Assembly: GCA_964496245.1 (NCBI GenBank)
Contig: CAZBZG010000056.1
Span: forward strand, 1-20,354
Source: CAZBZG01 sp964496245
Lineage (GTDB): Bacteria > Planctomycetota > SZUA-567
Reading direction: 5' to 3'
Length of the DNA stretch: 20,354 nucleotides
Below the pieces are notes generated by a model. The model ran no database searches, was not told the DNA's origin, and saw nothing but the letters and a program-made list of their open reading frames with translations. A program made the translations under genes and the position numbers. Position 1 is the first letter of the stretch. Each line of letters opens with the position of its first letter. Below are positions 1 to 5,835 of this stretch, piece by piece.

Positions 1-129
1 TCAATGTCCTGTTCAAAGCGCTCGCGTGGGCGGCTTGAATGTGCGAAACTCCACCAATATCAATAACGCAAAAACCAGGCGGTTCCATTCCATTCCATTT
101 AATTGGATTGTCCGACCATTGGACGCCGT

Positions 130-429
130 CTACTCTTCCTCCTCCTCCTCCTCTTCGTCATCGTCTTCTTCAGCCGCCTCATACTTGGTTGCCGGGCCGC
201 GCCCGGTTCTGATCAACAGATCCTCCTCCACTGCCCAGGATAGATAGTGTCCGACTGTGGCCGCGCGCAGGCGGATCAACTCACCAACCCACTTCCGGTT
301 TACCGGGACTGGTCCCGGATCAACAGAGAAGGCTAGCTCACAGTAGCGCAGGAAAGCCCGGTAACCCGCGGAGTGCTTTGCTAGGCGAGACCACTTCACA
401 AATTCCCGCTTCTGTCTCTGTCTCATCAT
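130..429 (-). CDS. Small winged-helix-like protein with acidic tail, element-borne
   Basis: This frame encodes 99 residues of unknown function. The start is the ATG at 429 (or the adjacent ATG at 426), because AAAGGAG lies immediately upstream; a longer frame to 519 has no ribosome site. The N-terminus is basic (MMRQRQKR). Residues about 40-84 read like a helix-turn-helix plus wing, with the order PVNRKWVGELIRLR, then VGHYLSWAVEEDLL, then a basic GRGPATKY turn. Residues 87-99 are an unbroken run of 13 Glu/Asp up to the stop. Acidic tails of this kind are known in DNA-mimic or histone-chaperone-like proteins and in SSB-type partner-binding tails; nothing here decides between them. It is the last of three co-directional element genes. 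The ribosome site and compact domain make it a likely real gene; function is open. Confidence 0.65.
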   Translation of the reverse strand: MMRQRQKREFVKWSRLAKHSAGYRAFLRYCELAFSVDPGPVPVNRKWVGELIRLRAATVGHYLSWAVEEDLLIRTGRGPATKYEAAEEDDDEEEEEEEE

Positions 430-518
430 TGCTCCTTTCTTTATTGTCTGATTCCGCGTGTGTGTCTTTCTATGGTAGATCTCTCTTGCCGGAATCAATC
501 CAACGAAGTGTGTAAACA

Positions 519-536
519 TACGTGCGCAAGCACGTA
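519..536. repeat. Perfect stem-loop TACGTGC/GCACGTA
   Basis: A 7-bp perfect inverted repeat encloses a 4-nt loop (GCAA on the plus strand, a GNRA tetraloop). It lies 26 nt beyond the stop of the winged-helix gene at 562-1302 and upstream of the small acidic-tail gene. On the minus strand it is followed by TGTTTAC, only a weak U-tract, so it could be a weak terminator, a processing hairpin or a protein-binding dyad. Confidence 0.5.
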
Positions 537-540
537 CTTG

Positions 541-575
541 AGTATTGAAGTATATGGAGTACTAGGGTATATCGG
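541..575. repeat. Four degenerate 8-9 bp AGTAT-type tandem units
   Basis: Four consecutive units (541-548, 549-557, 558-566, 567-575) share an AGTAT/GTAT core, most ending in GG. They sit next to the stem-loop at 519-536 and overlap the 3' end of the winged-helix gene. The arrangement resembles short iterons or a tandem operator, but the units are degenerate and could be chance in an AT-richer stretch. Confidence 0.3.
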
Positions 576-1302
576 TTCCCAGCCTCTTTTGGGTCCCCTT
601 CTCCTCTTTGCTGATCTCCATCAGGCTTTTCCGCGCCGGGCTCAAAAGTGCCGCTTGAATGTAGTACGTGCGCGCCCGTGACTTGCCCCCGGGTCTGTGT
701 GAATACTCTTTGGCCAATCGGAGCAGGTTCATTTTCATCGCGTCTTTGATCCAGCGGCCCACCGTCTGCTTCCTCACACTGAGCTGCTGAGCGAAAAAGG
801 CCTGTCCGATCTCGAGCTGCTCGCGGCCAAGCATCACGGCCAGATATCCCAGCATTGACGCAAATCGATCGAACCCGGGGAGCGTCCGCCCCGGTCTCGG
901 CTTCAGCGGGAACCGCTCGGCGAAGTGGAGTGCCAGCCCGATGAGACTTTCAACCGCGGCTCCGTTGCGTTCCAAATCGATGGCCTGCCAGGCTCTGGTG
1001 AAGTCTGTTGCAATGTCCTCAATGGAAAGCTCCTGGATCGATACGACCTGCGGATCACCAGATACGTTGCCCTCGAACGTCCAGCGCGCCCAGCCGCCGA
1101 GGGACTGGACGACGTTGTTGGTGCGGTCCCAAGCAGTTTGGGCTTTCCAATGCGAAAACACCGATTTGACCGCCAAGGCCAAGGGCCATGCGTGCGTGGT
1201 GAAGCGGCCGTTCTCGCACACCGTCCCCTCATCTTCGGCAAGTTGAAGAGCATCGGCTACGATACTTCGCAGACGCGCTTGAATGTCTCGTTTGCTAGCC
1301 AC
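562..1302 (-). CDS. Winged-helix domain protein of unknown function, element-borne
   Basis: The product is 246 residues. The start is a GTG at 1302 with AAAGGAG five bases upstream; the frame stays open to 1452 but upstream of this there is no ribosome site and the terminator region begins. The N-terminal half (about 1-125) is helical, Trp-rich and not recognised. Residues about 155-215 form a likely winged helix: an FFAQQLSVRKQTVGRWIKDA recognition-helix-like stretch, a hydrophobic NLLRLAKEY helix, then a basic wing (HRPGGKSRARTYYI). The tail is highly charged (KSLMEISKEEKGTQKR). The architecture fits a replication-initiation or regulatory protein of a mobile element, and iteron-like units lie at its 3' end. 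No catalytic motif is seen, so the role is inference. It is separated from the next upstream gene by a strong terminator, so it probably has its own promoter or is expressed by readthrough. Confidence 0.75.
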   Translation of the reverse strand: MASKRDIQARLRSIVADALQLAEDEGTVCENGRFTTHAWPLALAVKSVFSHWKAQTAWDRTNNVVQSLGGWARWTFEGNVSGDPQVVSIQELSIEDIATDFTRAWQAIDLERNGAAVESLIGLALHFAERFPLKPRPGRTLPGFDRFASMLGYLAVMLGREQLEIGQAFFAQQLSVRKQTVGRWIKDAMKMNLLRLAKEYSHRPGGKSRARTYYIQAALLSPARKSLMEISKEEKGTQKRLGTDIP

Positions 1303-1332
1303 GGTGGCTCCTTTGCACCTCCTGTCGGGTTC

Positions 1333-1399
1333 AAAAAAAGCGGGGGGAAGGACAGCAGGAGCCACTGTCCGTGTCGGGGTGCACGCCCTATCCCCCCGC
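1333..1399 (-). terminator. Rho-independent terminator with branched stem
   Basis: Read on the minus strand, a 9-bp perfect GC-rich stem (arms 1391-1399 and 1340-1348) closes a 42-nt loop and is followed directly by seven U residues (1339-1333). The loop holds a second perfect 6-bp hairpin, GGACAG/CTGTCC (1350-1355 with 1365-1370). It begins about 10 nt past the stop of the gene at 1410-1778 and lies upstream of the gene at 562-1302, so it ends the first transcript or attenuates the second. Confidence 0.75.
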
Positions 1400-1409
1400 C
1401 GGGTTGTTG

Positions 1410-1778
1410 TTAGCTGCCGATCCCAACCAACATCTCCAGGACCTTCAGCCACGGTGCGTCCTGCTCATACGGGCGCGCGCTGTCGGCCGCTTCGATGGGT
1501 TCGGAAGCGCACCGCACCCGAACGCCCCGCCGACCACAGAAAATGAGAACAGCGGCCAGATCCCGCGCGCTCAGACCGAAGTCGGCGAACGTGGCCACGT
1601 TGATCCGGTCACCAGGCGAGGCCAGCACCAGGGCGTCGTAGACGGCCGTGGTCTGGTGCTCAACGTCGATTTCACCGACCGGCACCCCCGCCTCCTGCAT
1701 GTCCGCCCGCGCGCGCATCCGCGTTTCATAGTCACCACTCAGCAGCACAATCTCTTTCCCTTTCATCGTGTCGCTCAT
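1410..1778 (-). CDS. Degenerate serine-recombinase-like domain protein
   Basis: The product is 122 residues. The ATG at 1778 follows GAGGGGACGAA; a second Met at codon 5 is possible. The layout recalls the N-terminal domain of resolvase/invertase-type serine recombinases: a first strand IVLLSGDYETR (residues 10-20), a helix ARADMQEAGVPV, then PGDRINVATF (55-64), DFGLSARDLAAVL (66-78) and a GVRVRCASEPIE strand (85-96). In active recombinases the segment before the long helix is D-R-L-G-R-S with two catalytic arginines. Here it is A-D-F-G-L-S, so both arginines are gone although D66 and the fold pattern remain. There is no C-terminal DNA-binding domain. If the relationship is real this is a catalytically dead, stand-alone domain. 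The family assignment is inference from pattern; the gene itself is well supported by ribosome site, length and downstream terminator. Confidence 0.65.
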   Translation of the reverse strand: MSDTMKGKEIVLLSGDYETRMRARADMQEAGVPVGEIDVEHQTTAVYDALVLASPGDRINVATFADFGLSARDLAAVLIFCGRRGVRVRCASEPIEAADSARPYEQDAPWLKVLEMLVGIGS

Positions 1779-2011
1779 TTCGTCCCCTCTTCTCTTCTTC
1801 CTCTCAACACAAACGGACTACAACCCGGCTCGCCCCCAAGGCCAACCCGGCACTTCTTTTCTCCCGTTTCCCGCCCCTCTCCTGGGCTCAAATCCCTTCG
1901 TCTATAGCGTTGGACCTTTCTCGAATCCGGACCCAACCGCGGCCCGGCAAAGCCCTGTTTTTCGTCTTCCTCCGGCTGCTCTCCCTTCCTCCGGCCGACA
2001 ACGGGTCAAAA
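1779..2011. other. Non-coding element DNA, no gene seen
   Basis: This stretch lies between the recombinase-like gene and the attachment-site region. Minus-strand direction suggests it is the leader and promoter region of the leftward genes, but no convincing -35/-10 pair was found. Pyrimidine-rich tracts are frequent on the plus strand (for example around 1785-1805 and 1850-1875). No inverted repeat strong enough to report was seen. Confidence 0.4.
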
Positions 2012-2246
2012 TCAATCGTTGTCTCCAATCAGAACGAGAATTGCCTGCCGCACACGCGCCGGTAATGCCGGCCACTTCCGACAGATTCGCGCTAGATCGC
2101 GCTGGATCGCGCTGGCGATTTCAGTCGATTCGGCAGTCGATTGGTTTTTCGATTTTGCGGAGGTTCTTGGGGAGGAAGCGGTTACGGGGTTTGCATCCCG
2201 GATTCTTAATCCGTAGGTCGTAGGTTCGAATCCTACAGCGGGTACC
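2012..2246 (-). pseudogene. Reading frame crossing the attachment site, 5'-truncated by integration
   Basis: A minus-strand frame runs through the tRNA remnant into element DNA and stops at 2012. The part antisense to the tRNA gives VPAVGFEPTTYGLRIRDANP, the familiar artefact translation of tRNA 3' ends. The element-side part continues without a stop to a tidy hydrophobic C-terminus (RDLARICRKWPALP, then ARVRQAILVLI), which looks like real protein. In the integrated state the frame has no start of its own; its upstream end is chromosomal DNA. In the excised circle the same frame would be joined to whatever lies at the other element end, possibly the integrase. It could also be chance openness in GC-rich DNA. 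Confidence 0.35.
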
Positions 2247-2247
2247 A
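2198..2247 (+). tRNA. 3' fragment of tRNA-Lys(CUU), attachment-site scar
   Basis: The fragment begins at the anticodon stem. The stem 2199-2202/2210-2213 encloses a 7-nt loop TTCTTAA with anticodon CTT at 2205-2207 (U33 and A37 present). A 5-nt variable region follows, then a perfect T-arm (GTAGG, TTCGAAT, CCTAC, 2220-2236), the acceptor 3' strand AGCGGGT, discriminator A and encoded CCA at 2245-2247. Upstream there is no D-arm and no matching ACCCGCT 5' acceptor strand, so the gene is not functional here. The outermost anticodon-stem pair (C2198-T2214) is mismatched. This is the classic crossover region for tyrosine integrases that target the 3' half of a tRNA; the intact copy should be restored at the other element end. 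Confidence 0.8.
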
Positions 2248-2257
2248 GCCTCTTCGC

Positions 2258-2292
2258 ATCCGCAACCCGGCCCCGGGTTGCGGATCTTTTTT
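2258..2292 (+). terminator. Rho-independent terminator of the original tRNA gene
   Basis: A 13-bp perfect GC-rich inverted repeat (2258-2270 with 2273-2285; in practice the innermost pairs open to form the loop) is followed by C and six T residues (2287-2292). It begins 10 nt after the encoded CCA of the tRNA fragment, as expected for the terminator of the displaced tRNA gene. No T-tract exists for the opposite direction, so it does not clearly serve the convergent glycosyltransferase gene. Confidence 0.9.
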
Positions 2293-2307
2293 CGGCGTGA
2301 ACCCATT

Positions 2308-3465
2308 TCAGGCGCAGGTCTCCTGCAGGACCGTCTCCAGCTGTGTTGCGTTGCGCCCAAGGCTGAAACGCGCACGGCCGCATGCGCGGGCCTGGTCCGC
2401 GCGGCGGGCAGCCTCCGTCGGGTCAGCCAGCACGGCCAGGAGCGCCTGGGCCAGCGCATCCGTATCGTTCGGCGGCACGAGCCAGCCCGTCTGGCCGTCT
2501 TCCAGGGCCTCGGGGATGCCGCCGACCCGGCTCGCGACCACGGGCGTGCCTGCGGCCCACGCTTCGAGGAGTACGTTGGGGATGCCGTCCCGGTCGCCGT
2601 CCGGGCCCACGACCGACGGCACGGCCAGCACGTCGGCCGCGCGCATCTCCTCTTCGATCACCTCCGGCGGCTGGCGGGGGCGGATCTCGACCGCGTCCGA
2701 GGGAAGCCCCAGTCGCACGCGCTCGCGGCCGAGCGTGAGATGCTCGGGGCCCTCGCCGATGAGCCGCAGGCAGAGGTCCGCACGCGTCTCCCGGGCGCGG
2801 ACCAGCGCCTGAAGCAGCACGCTGAACCCCTTCTTCGGCACGAATCGGCCGCAGGCCAGGATGCGGTTGCCGCCGCGGCTCGCGAGCGGCGGTCCGTGCG
2901 CACGCGCGTCCCAGTCGATGCCGTGATGCACGAGATGCACGGCTGGCAGAGCAATGTCCGCGTGTGCTGGGAAATGCGCGCGAAGCGCGTCCAGGGCGGC
3001 CCGGTTGCAGCCGAGCACGGCGCGCGCGCGCGCCAGAGCCCGGAGGCCCGGTCCCCACGGCACCCATACGTCGCGCGCGTGCACCGAGACCACGAGCGGC
3101 CGTCCGAGGCCGGCGGCCAGGCCGGCGCCCAGCACAGCCGGCAGGCCGGCGAAGTGCGCGAGGATCACGTCCGGCGTCTGCTGCAGTAGGGCGGCTGCGC
3201 GCAGCACGCGCGGCAGGCGGCGCACCTGGAGAAGACCGCAGCCCGCGAGCATGCGCAGGACCGGTCGCCAGGCGCAGCGCGCCCGCGCGCTCTCGAGCGG
3301 CGGCTCCGGCCTGGCGTCGGGCGTACACCATCGCGCCTCGTGCGCGGGCAGCTCGCCCGGCCAGAGCCGGACCTCATGGCCGCGGGCAGAAAGGGCGCGC
3401 GCCTCGCGCGCGATGAAACGCTCGCTCCAGCTGGGGAAGCGGCCGACCAGGCAAGCGATGCGCAT
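2308..3465 (-). CDS. GT4-family glycosyltransferase
   Basis: The product is 385 residues, a normal length for a GT-B retaining glycosyltransferase that moves a sugar from a nucleotide-sugar donor onto a polysaccharide or glycolipid acceptor. The start is the ATG at 3465 (MRIACLVGRFPSWSE) with GAGG about eight bases upstream; the frame opens further to 3600 but without support. The N-terminal domain keeps the RFPSWSERFI start seen in exopolysaccharide transferases, and VVSVHARDVW near residue 125. The C-terminal donor domain has GRFVPKKG (206-213), LRLIGEGP (234-240) and DGIPNVLLEAWA (293-304). The usual E-x7-E pair appears as D293 and E301, a conservative change. No signal peptide or TM segment is seen, so it is probably cytoplasmic or peripheral. 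It is the last gene before the integrated element and 76 nt downstream of the FapA-family gene. The acceptor cannot be told from the sequence. Confidence 0.9.
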   Translation of the reverse strand: MRIACLVGRFPSWSERFIAREARALSARGHEVRLWPGELPAHEARWCTPDARPEPPLESARARCAWRPVLRMLAGCGLLQVRRLPRVLRAAALLQQTPDVILAHFAGLPAVLGAGLAAGLGRPLVVSVHARDVWVPWGPGLRALARARAVLGCNRAALDALRAHFPAHADIALPAVHLVHHGIDWDARAHGPPLASRGGNRILACGRFVPKKGFSVLLQALVRARETRADLCLRLIGEGPEHLTLGRERVRLGLPSDAVEIRPRQPPEVIEEEMRAADVLAVPSVVGPDGDRDGIPNVLLEAWAAGTPVVASRVGGIPEALEDGQTGWLVPPNDTDALAQALLAVLADPTEAARRADQARACGRARFSLGRNATQLETVLQETCA

Positions 3466-3541
3466 GGACCGATCCTCGATCAATACGGCCGGCTGTAGCC
3501 GGTCGTGGCACCCCGGATTCGTGCTGGTGGAGGAGGATTCC

Positions 3542-5560
3542 TCACACGGGCCGCATGCGCACCTCGTCCTCCTCCGCGTCGTAGTAGAACTCGCAGGCAT
3601 GCAGCTCCCGGGTGACGTCGAGGCGGCAGCCGGCGATGGTCACGCTGACGCCGGGGTGTGCGGTCTGGTTGACGCGGACCCGGGCCTGCGCCTGGGCCTT
3701 GCGCTCCTCCCACTCCGCGGCGAGCAGCCCGTCGATGTGGGCGATGCGGTCGCGCGCGGCCAGACGCGCCTTGAGCAGCGCGGCCACGCCGCAGCGCTTG
3801 GGCCGGGGCGTGCGTTCGAGAATGGTGCGCGGGTCGCCCGTGCCCAGGGCGATGTCGATCTTGCGCACGGTCTCCTCGAGTCTCCTGCGCTCGGCCACGG
3901 TTTCGGCGTGTTCCTGGGTTGCGAGTCCCACGATCACCTCGGTTTCCACCCCGAGGTCCGACCCGAGCTCGTTGGCTTCCAGGCCGCGGCCGCAGCGGAG
4001 CGACCCGCCCTGGATGCGCCCCTTGCCCTGCACGGCCACGATCCGCCCCTTGGCCAGCACCTCGCAGTTGGTGAGGTGGTGTTCCACGATTACGTCGCCG
4101 CCCGCCTCGATGCGGGCGTTCTGTGCGAATCGCGCGGCGACCGTGCCGCCCGCGTGGACGGATCCCTCTGCGTGCATGACAATGCCACCGCCCACGGTGA
4201 CGTCGCCGGCGGCGTCGAGGGTCGCGTCTTCGACCGTCTGCTGGACCACCACGTTGCCCTTGGAGGTGACCGCAAAGCTGCCGTGCACGGTGCCGCCGAT
4301 CTGGACCGAACCTTTGTCCGTATGGATGTTGCCGGTGGAAAGATCCACGTCGCCCGGAACGGCGAAGACGTCGGTGACCGAGAGCGTGCCGCCCACGTAC
4401 AGCACCATGCCGTCCACGGTCGCGCGGAACTCGGCTCCGTCGGCAGAGACCGCCACGTTTTCGCCCGCGGTCACGCTCGCGGGTTCGCCGTCTGCCGCGG
4501 GCACGGGGGTGCCGAACACATCCTGTCCCGGAATGCCGTCCGTCGGGGGGATGAGCCGCGCGAGGAGCGTGCCGGCTTCCACATTGTGCACGGTGCCGCG
4601 CTCGCGGAAATCCATGCGCCCGTCTTCCTGGAGCGTACCCACGGCCTGGACGGTCTGCACGTAGCGCTCGAGCCGGCCGTCCTCGCCGTCCTGGGGCGGC
4701 GTGCCGCGGCAGAGGAGCACGTCTTCCTGCACCTCACCGGTGTCCTGAAGGGCTTCGAAAATGGGGCCGAGCGGTTCGGTCTCCAGTTCGGCTGTGACGC
4801 CGGCGCCTTCGAGAATCTGCCTCAGGAGATCCATCGAGCATTCGCGGCCGTCAAAGGTGTAGGCGTAGAGCGTGGCGTAGAACGCCATCCTGTCGGCCGA
4901 GACGGTGGTGAGCGGATCCACGGTAGCCCGGTCGCCGGCCACGCTGGCAAGGCCATAGAGGTCGGCGCAGATCCCGTCACCGGATTCGGCCAGACGGCAC
5001 CCTTCCTTGAGCACGGGCTCCACCGGCTTGGCCTTGTCGCTGCCGGGCGGCAGCTCCTCTTTGCCGGTCACGGTTCGCGTGGGCTGGGGTTCCTTGGGCG
5101 GAAGGAGGCGTGCGAAGACGTCGCCTGGTGCGACCGGAGCGTTTAGATTGCCGAGAGCCTTGCACATCCCCGGTTCGCCGGGTGAGCCTTCCTCTCCCCG
5201 GGCCACGACCAGGCCCGTGGGGTCCTGATCGGACTGGATCCGGTCAATCACGGTGGCGACCGACCCTGCATCGAGCTCGACGGTCACGCCCGCCTCGCGC
5301 GCGCATTGCTCCACCTGCGCGGCCGAGAGCGGCTGTCCGCTGCCGAGCGGTGGAGCGTAGGACGCGACCGTGGCCCCCAGTTCGTCGGACGAGATCGTGA
5401 TCTCGATGGCGGCGTTCCTGTCCCGCAGCATGGCGCGCCATTGGTTCTCCGCCAGGGGTTGCAGGACCACGTTCTCAGGAGCGGTATCCAGCATGCGGGA
5501 CGCTTTGCGGCGCGCGTCCGCTTCGTCGGTCGCCTGGAGGGTCACATCATCGAGGCCCAT
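3542..5560 (-). CDS. FapA (DUF342) family protein
   Basis: The product is 672 residues. The chosen start is the ATG at 5560, with AGGAG six bases upstream; an in-frame GTG at 5596 coincides with the predicted transcription start and has no usable ribosome spacing. Residues 1-40 look like a Jag-N-type leader. The region about 275-395 carries the family's RERGTVHNVEAG and DVFGTPVP motifs. From about 395 to 545 there are many short repeats of the G-D-V / G-G-T-V kind that build the family's beta-helix, starting PGDVDLSTGNI. A charged coiled coil follows at about 548-620, and the C-terminus is acidic. FapA proteins are cytoplasmic; several are tied to flagellar or polymer assembly, but function is poorly fixed. 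No flagellar gene is in the window, and a glycosyltransferase follows, so a role in envelope polymer assembly is possible. The family is clear; the role is not. Confidence 0.92.
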   Translation of the reverse strand: MGLDDVTLQATDEADARRKASRMLDTAPENVVLQPLAENQWRAMLRDRNAAIEITISSDELGATVASYAPPLGSGQPLSAAQVEQCAREAGVTVELDAGSVATVIDRIQSDQDPTGLVVARGEEGSPGEPGMCKALGNLNAPVAPGDVFARLLPPKEPQPTRTVTGKEELPPGSDKAKPVEPVLKEGCRLAESGDGICADLYGLASVAGDRATVDPLTTVSADRMAFYATLYAYTFDGRECSMDLLRQILEGAGVTAELETEPLGPIFEALQDTGEVQEDVLLCRGTPPQDGEDGRLERYVQTVQAVGTLQEDGRMDFRERGTVHNVEAGTLLARLIPPTDGIPGQDVFGTPVPAADGEPASVTAGENVAVSADGAEFRATVDGMVLYVGGTLSVTDVFAVPGDVDLSTGNIHTDKGSVQIGGTVHGSFAVTSKGNVVVQQTVEDATLDAAGDVTVGGGIVMHAEGSVHAGGTVAARFAQNARIEAGGDVIVEHHLTNCEVLAKGRIVAVQGKGRIQGGSLRCGRGLEANELGSDLGVETEVIVGLATQEHAETVAERRRLEETVRKIDIALGTGDPRTILERTPRPKRCGVAALLKARLAARDRIAHIDGLLAAEWEERKAQAQARVRVNQTAHPGVSVTIAGCRLDVTRELHACEFYYDAEEDEVRMRPV

Positions 5561-5601
5561 GCCCCGCTCCTGGTCCACGCGCGGAAGGATTCCCACCTTC
5601 C

Positions 5602-5629
5602 TTTATACGATCTGGCGGGTGTGAGACAA
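5602..5629 (-). promoter_or_regulatory. Sigma-70-type promoter for the FapA-family gene
   Basis: On the minus strand TTGTCT (5629-5624) and TATAAA (5607-5602) are separated by 16 nt. Transcription would begin near 5595, giving a leader of about 35 nt to the ATG at 5560. This placement argues against the alternative GTG start at 5596. Confidence 0.6.
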
Positions 5630-5757
5630 GGGCGCTGGGGTGGCGAGGGCATGCTGCGGTTGCGTTCTTTCTCCGGGCGAGCAGAGAAAACACGAGACCG
5701 CGCCCGCCCGCACCAATCGACCGTCGAACGAGACGCGTGCGACGTTTGCTGAAGCGT

Positions 5758-5829
5758 GGGTGGCGTGCCACCCCCAGGGTGGGCCTGGGTCGTGCCGCGC
5801 ATGCCCACCCAAGGGTGGGCATGGCACCC
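5758..5829. repeat. REP-like cluster of short palindromes
   Basis: Several GC-rich dyads are packed into 72 bp between the end of the E2 gene and the FapA-family promoter. A perfect 7-bp repeat GGGTGGC/GCCACCC is at 5758-5773, and a perfect 10-bp repeat ATGCCCACCC/GGGTGGGCAT is at 5801-5822. The outer ends are also partly complementary. There is no U-tract in either direction, so it is more like an intergenic REP/ERIC-type element than a classical terminator, though the stems could stop or stabilise the upstream operon mRNA. No transposase (RAYT) is nearby. Confidence 0.6.
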
Positions 5830-5835
5830 CACGTC

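Larger units (their letters stand above)
1..2247. mobile_element. Right end of a tRNA-integrated genetic element
   Basis: The interval ends at a 3' tRNA-Lys fragment whose 5' half is missing, the usual scar of site-specific integration into a tRNA gene. The three genes inside all read leftward, away from the scar. Two look like winged-helix DNA-binding proteins and one like a degenerate serine recombinase. Base composition is visibly more AT-rich around 430-580 than in the chromosomal genes to the right. The left end, the integrase and the restored tRNA gene are not in the window and would lie to the left of position 1. No phage structural or conjugation gene is visible, so the element could be a satellite, an integrative plasmid or a prophage end. 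The element boundary is inferred from the tRNA fragment; the gene contents are seen directly. Confidence 0.65.

Noticed and set aside
63..130. Terminator after the acidic-tail gene
   Set aside because: A weak AACC/GGTT hairpin with a short T-run exists on the minus strand, but the stem is only 4 bp and CCATT repeats nearby make it unconvincing.
2155..2247. A complete tRNA gene
   Set aside because: The T-arm, acceptor and anticodon arm are good, but no D-arm or 5' acceptor strand (ACCCGCT) is found upstream, so only a 3' fragment is called.
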